From: JAHEJA01 sp965657215
GTDB taxonomy: Bacteria > Pseudomonadota > Alphaproteobacteria > Rhodobacterales > Rhodobacteraceae
DNA length: 64,000 nt
Reading direction: 5' to 3'
Assembly: GCA_965657215.1 (NCBI GenBank)
Contig: CBFHNR010000012.1
Coordinates: 21,465-85,464, forward strand
In this document: piece by piece, positions 41,851-50,680 of the stretch
Position numbering within the stretch: the stretch's first letter is position 1
How the letters are laid out: every line of letters starts with the position of its first letter
Notes under the pieces: model-generated
Databases searched by the model: none
The model's input: only the letters and a program-made list of their open reading frames with translations
What the model was told of the DNA's origin: nothing
Translations under genes and position numbers: made by a program

Positions 41851-42573
41851 ATGAGTGACACAATTTACGCCATTGGGGACATTCACGGACAATATGACAT
41901 GCTTACCCAAGCGCTTAATCATATTGAACAAGATGGGGGGCGTGATGCAAAGGTCGTTTTCCTAGGCGATCTGGTAGATCGGGGTCCAAATAGTAAATTG
42001 GTGGTGCAACACTTAATAGATGGCATTGCGGCTGGCAAAGATTGGACTGTCCTGAGGGGTAATCATGATCAGCTCTTTGCCAATTTCCTAGAGCCAGAGC
42101 CTAAAATTGAAATGCGTCTGATGATTGGTATGGATTGGCTTGATGACAGGTTAGGGGGACAGAAAACTCTCGCCTCTTATGGTGTTGAAATAACCGACCA
42201 AAGCCGGCATTGGGAGGTACACGAACAAGCGCGCGCTTTGGTTCCAAGATCACACACTGATTTCATAAAATCGCTCCCCAGGACCCATATTGATGGGGGC
42301 TACCTCTTTGTGCATGCGGGCATCCGACCAGACGTCCCCTTGGATCAGCAAGAGCAAGAAGATCTCTATTGGATACGGGAACCGTTTTTGTCCTATCCTG
42401 ACCCACATCCCTATATCATTGTTCATGGACACACTGCGATTAAAGCTGCTACGCATTATGGTAATCGTATTAATATCGACACGGGTGCAGGGTATGGGCG
42501 CAAGTTAACCGTCTTTGGGGTTGAGGGTCAGGACACTTGGCTCCTTGACGAACATGGGCGTCACCCCCTCTAG
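41851..42573 (+). CDS. Metallophosphoesterase, PrpE/PPP-like phosphatase
   Basis: A 240-residue phosphatase with the three metal-binding motifs of the PPP-like family: GDIHGQYDM (near residue 9), GDLVDRGPNS and LRGNHDQLF, plus FVHAGIRPDVP and VHGHTAIKAA. Bacterial members act on phosphoserine/threonine or on dinucleotide polyphosphates; the true substrate is open. A TTG six bases upstream is in frame; ATG 41851 is preferred. It is divergent from pncA. Confidence 0.85.
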   Translation: MSDTIYAIGDIHGQYDMLTQALNHIEQDGGRDAKVVFLGDLVDRGPNSKLVVQHLIDGIAAGKDWTVLRGNHDQLFANFLEPEPKIEMRLMIGMDWLDDRLGGQKTLASYGVEITDQSRHWEVHEQARALVPRSHTDFIKSLPRTHIDGGYLFVHAGIRPDVPLDQQEQEDLYWIREPFLSYPDPHPYIIVHGHTAIKAATHYGNRINIDTGAGYGRKLTVFGVEGQDTWLLDEHGRHPL

Positions 42574-42699
42574 TCACGGCAAAGCCTTATCATTTTGAAC
42601 ATTTTTGGTCCGTTAGGATCAATCTCTATACGGGGGTGTCGGTGGTAATATTGTTTTTGAAATGTATGCTAGTACAAAACGAGTAAGAAAATATTACAG

Positions 42700-44832
42700 A
42701 TGCTTTCACAAACTGACACGAGCTATGACTTACAACGCCGCATACGGATAAGCTATCTCGCCGTCTGGCTCATTGTTATTGTTGCATCGCTTTGGGCAGT
42801 TGTTTTCCTAATTATTGCGGATTACCCAAGCATGATAATCGCAAGCGGGGTTGCCCTTGCGTATGCGGCATGCTTGCTATTCTTCAAATTCCGAATGGAA
42901 AAATTGGCACGCTCGGTTTGGCTGGCAAGTGCCATCGTCACGACATTGTTTGGGATGGCGGTCGCAGCGGTTGATACACAAATCGATCTCTTGTTCTTAC
43001 CGATTTTGGCGCTGCCGTTTCTTGCCTTTTCGTGGCAAAAAGAGAAACTTCTGCTTTTGACGTTTTTGTTTGTGGCAACGATCTGTTGGGTGGGGTCGCA
43101 AGTTTTTGGTTTGGCAGGCTCGTCCTATGTTTTGTTTGGTATCCCGAATTTAGACTCCGTCCTGCCCGTCGCGATCGTGAACTTCTTTCTCAAATTGACG
43201 GTAATTGTCCTTCTTGTGGCTGAGCTGGCGTATTTTACCCTGCTCACCAGCCGCGCAGAGTCTGAGCTTCAAAATGCGCGTATCAAAGCAGAGGACGTTG
43301 CGACGGCCAAAGGGGATTTCTTGGCAAACATGAGCCATGAAATTCGCACCCCAATGAATGGTATGATCGGCATGATCGAGGTCATGGAAACCATGCACCC
43401 AACGGACGAACAGACGCGTGTCTTGGGAACCATTCGAAACTCAGCATTCTCCTTGCTCCGCATCATTGATGACATTCTGGACGCAAGCAAAATTGACGCG
43501 GGCAAGATGGTCATTGATCAGGCCCCCACGGAAATTCGCCCCGTAATTGAAGGTGTCGTTGTCACATTGCAAACCATGTCAGATGACATGGGGCAAAAGC
43601 TTCGTTTGTCGATTTCAGAAGATGTGCCAGATTGGATTTTGGCGGATTCTGGGCGGTTGCGTCAGATCATGCTGAATCTGTTGAGCAACGCGATCAAATA
43701 TTCTTCAATCGATTTGACTGGCAAAGAGGGCGACATCTATTTCCTCGCGGATATGGCAAATGACGATACTTTGCGTATTTCGATAGAGGATCAGGGCATT
43801 GGCATGTCCCCTGATTTTCTCAAACAATTATACCAACCCTTTACTCAAGGCGAAGCGTCCACCACACGACGTGTCGGCGGGACGGGTCTTGGCCTTGTGA
43901 TTACGATGAAGCTTGTTCAGCAAATGGGCGGTATGATCCAAGCGGAGAGCGTTGAAGGTCAAGGAACCAAGATGACGGTCACATTGCCCATCATTCGATC
44001 CCCCCAAGAAACACGCCGTATCGATATATCAGGTGCAAAGGTTGTTTGGCTCGCGGAGCGTCATTCCTTTGAACCATGGAGAATGCATTCACAATTCGAA
44101 GCGATGGGTGTTGATTTCGCGTTCCATTTTGTCGATCCGGATATGTCTGATTTCACACCGGATACAGATGAAAACACGATCTATTTGCTTCAACCGCGGC
44201 TTGGTGAACAAACAGCTGACTGGCAAAGCAAAATACGAGAGCATGCCAAGTCTCCCAAATTCTTGTTATTGACGCATCTGCGCTCGGAACGGTTGGGGCT
44301 ATTGCAAGATGACGTGTATCGCATACAGGTCTTCCCTTTGCTTCAATCTGAGATCCGCAAAGCGATAGGCGTGCTATCTGGGCGTATCTCAGTGGACACG
44401 CCCATTCAAACGCAACTTGGCACCGAAGCCAGTGACGCGCAAAAGGCACTGCGAGCTGAAAAATCGATCCTTTTGGTTGAGGACAATGAAATCAACCGTA
44501 TCGTTTTGCTCAAACAGCTTGAGATCTTGGGATACAAAGCAGACGTGTCCAAGAATGGGCATGAGGGTCTCGCGTCATGGCAAAGCAAAGAGTACGACGT
44601 GATTTTGTCAGACTGTCATATGCCCCTCATGGATGGATTTGAGATGTCTCAAATCATTCGCGCACAAGAACATGATGCATCCAAGGACCGCACGGCCATT
44701 ATCGCGATTACTGCGAATGCGCTCAAAGGGGATGCGGACAAATGTTTTGCCTGTGGAATGGATGATTACATCGCAAAACCCGTTGAGATGAAAACCCTAG
44801 AAGGCAAGCTTGTGTCGTTCCTAGGTGTTTAG
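42700..44832 (+). CDS. Membrane-bound hybrid sensor histidine kinase
   Basis: A 710-residue kinase with about six membrane segments in residues 15-195, a HisKA domain with H213 (NMSHEIRTPMNGMIGMIEVM), an ATPase domain (LRQIMLNLLSNAIKYS, DQGIGMS, GTGLGLVI), a linker and a C-terminal receiver with likely phosphoacceptor D638. There is no large periplasmic domain, so it may sense something in the membrane or cytoplasm. No response regulator or phosphotransfer gene lies next to it, so its partner is unknown. No strong ribosome site was seen. Its end overlaps the convergent EamA gene by 4 bases. Confidence 0.9.
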   Translation: MLSQTDTSYDLQRRIRISYLAVWLIVIVASLWAVVFLIIADYPSMIIASGVALAYAACLLFFKFRMEKLARSVWLASAIVTTLFGMAVAAVDTQIDLLFLPILALPFLAFSWQKEKLLLLTFLFVATICWVGSQVFGLAGSSYVLFGIPNLDSVLPVAIVNFFLKLTVIVLLVAELAYFTLLTSRAESELQNARIKAEDVATAKGDFLANMSHEIRTPMNGMIGMIEVMETMHPTDEQTRVLGTIRNSAFSLLRIIDDILDASKIDAGKMVIDQAPTEIRPVIEGVVVTLQTMSDDMGQKLRLSISEDVPDWILADSGRLRQIMLNLLSNAIKYSSIDLTGKEGDIYFLADMANDDTLRISIEDQGIGMSPDFLKQLYQPFTQGEASTTRRVGGTGLGLVITMKLVQQMGGMIQAESVEGQGTKMTVTLPIIRSPQETRRIDISGAKVVWLAERHSFEPWRMHSQFEAMGVDFAFHFVDPDMSDFTPDTDENTIYLLQPRLGEQTADWQSKIREHAKSPKFLLLTHLRSERLGLLQDDVYRIQVFPLLQSEIRKAIGVLSGRISVDTPIQTQLGTEASDAQKALRAEKSILLVEDNEINRIVLLKQLEILGYKADVSKNGHEGLASWQSKEYDVILSDCHMPLMDGFEMSQIIRAQEHDASKDRTAIIAITANALKGDADKCFACGMDDYIAKPVEMKTLEGKLVSFLGV

Positions 44833-45782
44833 TCTTGCTGTTTGGCGGGGCTGGATATCAAGCTGACGCGTGGGAGGACGCCTGTTTCCGCACGGCTTCT
44901 GTTGCGCAATACAGGTGTATTTTTCGAAATTGATGTCCGTGTTTCTCGAAACACAACATAAAGACCGCTGGCTATGATGACGCTGCTTCCAATGATCGTC
45001 ATTTGATCCGGCAGTTCGTTAAAGAAGGCATACCCATACACAACAGCCCAAATCATCTGAGAATAATGCATGGGCGCGACAAAGCCCGCTTCGCCAACTT
45101 TATAGGCGGCGATAATACATAACGAGGCGAGGACAGCGAGGACGGACATAGCCGCCAGCAGTCCTAGATCAAGCAAGCCGAGGGGCACATAGGACATTGG
45201 CATCAAAGCGCCCATTAAGAGAAGGCTGCCAAAAATTGGATAGACCAATAGAACCATTGTGCGCTCATCCTTGCCAATTTTACGCACGATGAGCGAGCTA
45301 AACGCACCGCAAAAGGCGGCGGTTAGGGCTGCAAAGTGACCTAACGATAAATCGGCGGACCCAGGTCGCAAAACGATGAGGACCCCAATCAACCCAACAA
45401 TAACAGCGGCCCAGCGGTGGCGACCAACCTTTTCGCCCAAAATTGGGATCGCGAGAACAGTAATCACCAAGGGCATGCCAAACAAAAACGCATAGACCTG
45501 TGCCATTGGAAGCGTTGAAAACGCATAAAAGGCTGATAAGCCGGTCATCACTGTTGTGACAACGCGCAGGGACGTCCACCAAGGATGTTTGGGAATAAGG
45601 TTATCCGCATTCTTTTCACGTAGATGTAAAAGAAAGACCAAGGGAAAGCTGAACAAGCCAGAGAAAAAGATGATCTGAAAGGTGGAATAGGACCCGCCCA
45701 ATGATTTAACAATCACGTCATGCGCAGAATAAAGAGCAAAGGCGAGAAGGGCGAACAAAGCGCCTTTTATATTTCCAGACAT
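44829..45782 (-). CDS. EamA/DMT-family transporter
   Basis: A 317-residue carrier with ten likely membrane segments, made of two EamA repeats (about 7-140 and 150-285). ALFALLAFALYSAHDVIVK and LPMAQVYAFLFGMPLVITVL are characteristic, as is FVAPMHYSQMIWAVVYGYAFF in the second repeat. These proteins often export metabolites or amino acids; the substrate is unknown. AGGAG lies 7 bases before ATG 45782; another ATG 6 bases upstream is too close to it. Confidence 0.87.
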   Translation of the reverse strand: MSGNIKGALFALLAFALYSAHDVIVKSLGGSYSTFQIIFFSGLFSFPLVFLLHLREKNADNLIPKHPWWTSLRVVTTVMTGLSAFYAFSTLPMAQVYAFLFGMPLVITVLAIPILGEKVGRHRWAAVIVGLIGVLIVLRPGSADLSLGHFAALTAAFCGAFSSLIVRKIGKDERTMVLLVYPIFGSLLLMGALMPMSYVPLGLLDLGLLAAMSVLAVLASLCIIAAYKVGEAGFVAPMHYSQMIWAVVYGYAFFNELPDQMTIIGSSVIIASGLYVVFRETRTSISKNTPVLRNRSRAETGVLPRVSLISSPAKQQD

Positions 45783-45872
45783 CACCATGCTCCTGACTGT
45801 TTACGCACTGTGGTTGAGGGTGGTGCCTTTTTAAATACAGGTAAGAAAGGCGCCACTTAAATTAGTCAAACA

Positions 45873-45900
45873 ATAAAAAAACAGCCCCGTAAAGGGCTGT
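45873..45900 (-). terminator. Rho-independent terminator after leuB
   Basis: On the minus strand ACAGCCC and GGGCTGT form a 7-bp stem around a 6-base loop, followed by seven T residues. It lies 25 bases past the leuB stop. Confidence 0.85.
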
Positions 45901-45924
45901 CTCTCATGGTGCAATTTGTTTGAA

Positions 45925-47031
45925 TTATAGGCTGGCGCTGAGAGCCGCGACAATCGCGTCACCCATTTCAGATGTGGACACAGGTGTTGCACCGTCCTCA
46001 CCCAAGAGATCAGCAGTCCGCAATCCGTCCGCTAGAACTTTCTCAACGGCTTTTTCCAAACGATCCGCTTCAGCACCTTGATCAAAGGAATAGCGCAGCG
46101 CCATTGCAAAGCTTAGTACACATGCGATTGGGTTTGCTTTGCCTTGGCCTGCAATGTCTGGGGCTGAACCGTGGACTGGTTCGTAGAGCGCTTTGGGGCG
46201 GCCATTCGCCATAGGCGCACCAAGGGACGCGGATGGCAACATGCCCAAAGAGCCCGTCAACATCGCCGCCGCATCAGAGAGCAAATCACCAAAGAGGTTA
46301 TCCGTTACAATAACGTCGAACTGTTTGGGCCAGCGGCACAACTGCATCGCGCCGGCGTCCGCATACATGTGAGACAGTTCAACATCTTGGTATTCGGTGT
46401 CATGCACACGCTGCACAACTTCGCGCCATAGAATGCCAGATTCCATGACGTTGGCTTTTTCCATGGAGCAGACTTTGTTGCCACGACGACGTGCTAATTC
46501 AAACGCTGAACGCGCAACACGTTCAATTTCGGATTCTGTGTAGCGTTGTGTGTTGATCCCAACGCGCTCGTTGCCTTCTTCGAAGATACCGCGTGGTTCC
46601 CCAAAATAGATACCAGAGGTCAATTCGCGCACGATCATAATATCAAGGCCAGCAACCACATCGCGCTTGAGGGATGAGAAATCCGCCAATGCGTCAAAAC
46701 ACTGCGCTGGGCGCAAGTTTGAGAAGAGGTCCATTTCTTTGCGAAGACGGAGCAATCCGCGCTCTGGCTTTACGGAAAAGTCCAAATTGTCATATTGAGG
46801 ACCACCAACGGCACCCAATAGAACCGCATCTACTTCTTGCGCTTTGGCCATCGTATCGTCATGCAAAGGTGTGCCGTGCTTGTCATAGGCGCAGCCCCCA
46901 ACAAGGTCCTCAGAGACGTCAAAAGACATGTCACGGTTCGCACCGTACCAATCAATGACTTTGCGGACTTCGGCCATAACTTCGGGGCCGATACCATCAC
47001 CTGGCAAAATAAGAAGAGAGGGGTTTGTCAT
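45925..47031 (-). CDS. leuB: 3-isopropylmalate dehydrogenase
   Basis: A 368-residue NAD-dependent enzyme of leucine synthesis, converting 3-isopropylmalate to 2-isopropyl-3-oxosuccinate. LLILPGDGIGPEVMAEVRKV opens the fold; LLRLRKEMDLFSNLRPAQ, YTESEIERVARSAFELA and DNLFGDLLSDAAAML are conserved. The frame opens 51 bases earlier, but AAGGA spacing and family length support 47031. It is separated from leuCD by three unrelated genes, and a terminator follows. Confidence 0.95.
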   Translation of the reverse strand: MTNPSLLILPGDGIGPEVMAEVRKVIDWYGANRDMSFDVSEDLVGGCAYDKHGTPLHDDTMAKAQEVDAVLLGAVGGPQYDNLDFSVKPERGLLRLRKEMDLFSNLRPAQCFDALADFSSLKRDVVAGLDIMIVRELTSGIYFGEPRGIFEEGNERVGINTQRYTESEIERVARSAFELARRRGNKVCSMEKANVMESGILWREVVQRVHDTEYQDVELSHMYADAGAMQLCRWPKQFDVIVTDNLFGDLLSDAAAMLTGSLGMLPSASLGAPMANGRPKALYEPVHGSAPDIAGQGKANPIACVLSFAMALRYSFDQGAEADRLEKAVEKVLADGLRTADLLGEDGATPVSTSEMGDAIVAALSASL

Positions 47032-47091
47032 ATCCATATGTCCTTGCGTAAAACGAGTTTGAGCATGGCCTAACGATTTCAACGGGAATGG

Positions 47092-47973
47092 TCAAGAAAC
47101 GAAGGGCTTTAGCCCGTTTTCTAGCGCAGTCCAAACCGCGCGGATCCTTGGCGTCTTGTGCAGGGCGTCATGTGTCGTCAACCAAAGTGGTAACGGGGGA
47201 ATGTTGAGGTCTGGTAGGATATGCTTTAACTCAGGATCACGCTCAATCACCTCGCGTTGCCCAAAACCAATGCCGCATCCTGACCGTACAAGATCCCAAT
47301 AAATCGCTTGATTATCGCACCTTACGTTGAACCAGTCCCGCGTTGCAGGGAGGCCGCCAGCCTGCATCCCTTGGAGGATCAAGTCATTATGGTCATAACC
47401 AATGAGATCATGATCCTTAAAATCTTGTGGCGATGTTGGATGGCCTTTTCGATCAAGATAGCTCTTTGAGGCCACAACGCCCATTTCAACGGTTCCCAAC
47501 TTTTTTGTGACCAAATCCAATTGTTTGGGTTTGTACATTCGAAGGGCGATATCGACTTCTCGGAACAACAAATTCTCCGAGGTGTCTGAGGGCACCAGAT
47601 CAAGGTTGATCTCTGGATAATCCTGACGAATGCCACGTATGATATCTGGGAGGATGTTGCTGCTAATAAATAGGCTGGCAGTCACCCTAACGGTGCCTTC
47701 AAGCGTATCTTCTGGTTTGGTCAATTCGATTTCAGCCAAGGCTTGTTGCATCTGCTGAGCGAATGGCAAAATATCCCGCCCCTTTTGAGTCAATGCATAG
47801 CCCCTCGTGTGACGCTTAAACAGATCTACTTTGAGCGCCTCTTCTAGGGTTTGGATGTGGCGTCCTATTGTTGGTTGGCTAATATTTAGCGCCTTGGCCG
47901 CGGCTGAATAGGAGCCAGAGTTTGCAACGGAAAGAAACGATCTAAGAATTGTCCAGTCTGTAATGGTATTCAT
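47092..47973 (-). CDS. LysR-family transcriptional regulator
   Basis: A 293-residue regulator with an N-terminal winged helix (about 5-65; LRSFLSVANSGSYSAAAKAL, NISQPTIGRHIQTLEEAL) and a LysR substrate domain (about 90-290). The open frame extends 237 bases further up, across the divergent gene, but the family start is at 47973. It is divergent from an NAD-dependent epimerase-like gene, with 88 bases between start codons, the usual arrangement for a LysR regulator and its target. The effector is unknown. Confidence 0.9.
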   Translation of the reverse strand: MNTITDWTILRSFLSVANSGSYSAAAKALNISQPTIGRHIQTLEEALKVDLFKRHTRGYALTQKGRDILPFAQQMQQALAEIELTKPEDTLEGTVRVTASLFISSNILPDIIRGIRQDYPEINLDLVPSDTSENLLFREVDIALRMYKPKQLDLVTKKLGTVEMGVVASKSYLDRKGHPTSPQDFKDHDLIGYDHNDLILQGMQAGGLPATRDWFNVRCDNQAIYWDLVRSGCGIGFGQREVIERDPELKHILPDLNIPPLPLWLTTHDALHKTPRIRAVWTALENGLKPFVS

Positions 47974-48061
47974 TTTTGAATGCCTAATGTATAGTTTTAT
48001 CCAATACTCAATACATATTTGAACAAATATAGTGGTTTGGCAAGGTAAGAAAGGAAAACCT
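47974..48061. promoter_or_regulatory. Divergent promoter region between LysR regulator and epimerase-like gene
   Basis: An 88-base AT-rich spacer between two divergent start codons. It should contain both promoters and any LysR site (T-N11-A type), but no single operator is clear. Confidence 0.5.
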
Positions 48062-48928
48062 ATGTCACACCGTTCATGTTTAATTTTAGGATCAACAGGC
48101 CGATTTGGTCGTTCGTGCAAAGAGGCATTTGAGGCCGCAGGGTGGGACGTCCACTGTTTTGATCGTGCAACACAGTCGCTAGACGTCCAAGCGCGCAACA
48201 AGGATGTCATCGTGAAAGGATGGCACGCGCCCTATCATCATTGGGATCGTGATGTGCTGCGATTTACCAAAGAGGTTTGTGAGGTTGCTCAACGCTATGG
48301 CTCAACCGTTATTGTTCCTGGGAATGTCTACAATTATGGCGTTTCTGAGCAAGCCGAGTGGGGCGTGGACACGCCATGGGTCGCTAAGTCGAAGCTAGGT
48401 CAAATTCGCATTGAAATGGAGCGGATGTACCAAAGCGCGGGAATAAAAACGATTGTTGTCCGATCAGGAGACTATATTGACACGAGGGCTTCGGGGACTT
48501 GGTTAGACTTGGTCATCGCAAAACCTGTTGTGAAGGGATACATTTCCTATCCCGCAAAGGGGACTGTCAAACATGCGTGGGCATTTTTGCCAGATGTGGG
48601 GCGTCTTTCCGTGGAATTAGCAGAGAAAAGAGAACAGCTTGACCCGTTCACCGAAGTTCTATTCCCTGGGTTCAATTTAACTGGAAATGAGTTAGCAGAA
48701 GTCATTTCATCCGCGTTGGGTCGTCCTATAGAGTTTCGAAAAATGTCATGGATGCCGTTTTATGTCAGCGCTCCGTTCTGGCCATTAGGTCGGTATATTC
48801 TGTCGATGCGGTATCTGTGGGACCATCCTCATGCTTTGTCGTCTGCTTCGTTGGAACAGCATTTTCCGAATTTCAAAGGGACCTCTGCAACAGATGTATT
48901 CAAACAGGTGCTTCCTTATGCAGGTTGA
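48062..48928 (+). CDS. NAD-dependent epimerase/dehydratase-like protein
   Basis: A 288-residue Rossmann-fold protein of the extended SDR type. LILGSTGRFGRSCKEAFEAAG shows the GxxGxxG nucleotide-binding motif; VIVPGNVYNYGV carries a tyrosine but no classic YxxxK at its usual place, so the catalytic class is unsure. AAGGA lies 7 bases before ATG 48062. It is likely controlled by the divergent LysR gene. Its end overlaps the next gene by 13 bases on the other strand. Confidence 0.75.
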   Translation: MSHRSCLILGSTGRFGRSCKEAFEAAGWDVHCFDRATQSLDVQARNKDVIVKGWHAPYHHWDRDVLRFTKEVCEVAQRYGSTVIVPGNVYNYGVSEQAEWGVDTPWVAKSKLGQIRIEMERMYQSAGIKTIVVRSGDYIDTRASGTWLDLVIAKPVVKGYISYPAKGTVKHAWAFLPDVGRLSVELAEKREQLDPFTEVLFPGFNLTGNELAEVISSALGRPIEFRKMSWMPFYVSAPFWPLGRYILSMRYLWDHPHALSSASLEQHFPNFKGTSATDVFKQVLPYAG

Positions 48929-49746
48929 AGCGTATGTCCGTTGGTTTCGGTTTGGCGTTTTTCAGCGATCATCGTCGCAATGCGCAACATCGCAGTTCCC
49001 CGCATAATCAAGGATGCGGGGATTACGGACCAACCAACCATGATCCAAACGAGGGTCTCAGGGTTCGCAAAAATGCGGGTCCCTGTGTAGATAAAGGCGA
49101 TTTTGACCATGGCGGGAATGGCGAATGGGGCAATAATCCCCAACGAGATATTTACGCGTGCGTCCCGAACAAGGCGCACGACGATGTCTTTGCCGCTTGT
49201 CGGGTCCAAAAGGGGAAGGTTTTTCCAGACGTTGAAGCCAGTGTTTGACTTTGGCCAATCGGTGAAGCGGACAATCAGATAGAACCCACCACAGATTAAC
49301 CATGACCCGATATACCCAAGCCCTGCGATCATCAGCATGGCTTCTTTGGTTTCAGGTTGGATCGTCGGAGGGACCATTAACGAGACGAGTTGGACCGGTG
49401 AGTATGGAATATTCAGCCCATGCCCCAGAATAGTAGCAATCGCACTCAGTGGTCCCGCGTGATCAAGGCCTAAGCCGATAGTTCTAAAAACACCTGCCGC
49501 GAAAAGAACCATAGTCGTAAACCAAATGAATCGGATGCGGTTGTAGGGGGCGGCTGAGGTGAATTCTAATGTGGTCGGCGTGTCATAGATGTATTCGAAA
49601 AAGACAAACGCCCCTGCAAACAAGGCAAAGGCCAAAGCGAGTTGTGAGGAATGCGATTGAAAGGACGGCACCCAAAGGGAAGGAATAGCAAATACAACTG
49701 CTATTGATAACGCACGTACAAACGCGCTGATGATCTTGGTGATCAT
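48916..49746 (-). CDS. Conserved membrane protein of unknown function
   Basis: A 276-residue protein with about six hydrophobic segments (about 8-28, 35-55, 70-90, 138-160, 205-228 and 235-255). I do not recognise the family. FVFFEYIYDTPTTLEFTSAA and LVRDARVNISLGIIAPFAIP look conserved-like, but this cannot be tested here. The 328-base gap between its start and leuD (49747-50074) is AT-rich around 49840-49990, holds its promoter and the leuD terminator, and shows no other gene. Confidence 0.65.
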   Translation of the reverse strand: MITKIISAFVRALSIAVVFAIPSLWVPSFQSHSSQLALAFALFAGAFVFFEYIYDTPTTLEFTSAAPYNRIRFIWFTTMVLFAAGVFRTIGLGLDHAGPLSAIATILGHGLNIPYSPVQLVSLMVPPTIQPETKEAMLMIAGLGYIGSWLICGGFYLIVRFTDWPKSNTGFNVWKNLPLLDPTSGKDIVVRLVRDARVNISLGIIAPFAIPAMVKIAFIYTGTRIFANPETLVWIMVGWSVIPASLIMRGTAMLRIATMIAEKRQTETNGHTLQPA

Positions 49747-50025
49747 TGCCTGCTTCCTTTTAACTGGTCGGTCACGATACGATGCCGTGGCCTTGTCCCA
49801 ATTGTCTGCTTTACGCAGAATGCCTCATTCTTGACACAATGTTTAATCCATAGGGATATGTTTTCAACAATTATTTATCTTTTGTCATAAATTTCAATTA
49901 TTTCAGCTTGTTATGAGGCGAAATTACATCAGGTTTGCTGCAGAATTTTCAGCCTGTTACTATATGTAGTAGTAGGTCAGTCTATAAATACTAATCTTAG
50001 CGGAATGAAATGTGGCAGAAAAAAG

Positions 50026-50055
50026 AAAAGGCCGCGACGGGGATCGCGGCCTTTT
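50026..50055 (-). terminator. Strong rho-independent terminator after leuD
   Basis: AAAAGGCCGCGA (50026-50037) and TCGCGGCCTTTT (50044-50055) form a perfect 12-bp stem with a 6-base loop, followed on the minus strand by a T-rich run. It begins 20 bases past the leuD stop. Confidence 0.92.
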
Positions 50056-50074
50056 GAATTGGTTTTTGTCTGGC

Positions 50075-50680
50075 TTAGACCCACGGACGCTCTGCTGCTA
50101 GCTTGGCTTCATAGCTGTCGATTGACGATTTGTGTTCCATGGTTAAACCGATGTCGTCTAGTCCGTTTAGCAAGCAATGCTTCTTAAAGGAATCGACTTC
50201 AAAGCTAAACGTCTCGCCATCTGAGGATGTGATTGTCTGCGCCTCTAGATCAACGTCCATACGTGCGTTGGACCCTTTTTCCGCATCCTTCATCAAGACA
50301 TCGACTTGGTCCTGCGGTAGAACGATTGGCAAGATGCCGTTCTTGAAACAGTTGTTGTAAAAGATATCCGCAAAAGACGTTGAGATAACGCATTTGATCC
50401 CAAAATCAGCAATTGCCCAAGGTGCGTGTTCCCGAGAGGATCCGCAACCAAAGTTATCACCCGCAACAAGGATCTGTGCTTCGCGATACTGAGGTTTGTT
50501 CAATACAAAATCAGGGATTTCGTTGCCTTGACGGTCAAAGCGCATTTCGTCGAACAAATTCACACCCAAGCCAGAGCGCTTGATCGTTTTCAAGAACACT
50601 TTTGGAATGATCATATCTGTGTCGATATTCACCAAAGGCATCGGGGCGGCAATACCGCTAAGTTTTTCGAACTTTTCCAT
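50075..50680 (-). CDS. leuD: 3-isopropylmalate dehydratase small subunit
   Basis: A 201-residue small subunit that swivels to complete the active site of the dehydratase. MPLVNIDTDMIIPKVFLKTI and ILVAGDNFGCGSSREHAPWA are the family hallmarks. Its ATG overlaps the leuC stop by one base, so the two subunits are translated together. A strong terminator follows. Confidence 0.96.
   Translation of the reverse strand: MEKFEKLSGIAAPMPLVNIDTDMIIPKVFLKTIKRSGLGVNLFDEMRFDRQGNEIPDFVLNKPQYREAQILVAGDNFGCGSSREHAPWAIADFGIKCVISTSFADIFYNNCFKNGILPIVLPQDQVDVLMKDAEKGSNARMDVDLEAQTITSSDGETFSFEVDSFKKHCLLNGLDDIGLTMEHKSSIDSYEAKLAAERPWV

Noticed and set aside
47974..48210. N-terminal extension of the LysR regulator by 79 codons
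   Set aside because: It crosses the divergent gene and lacks family similarity; LysR proteins start at the helix-turn-helix.
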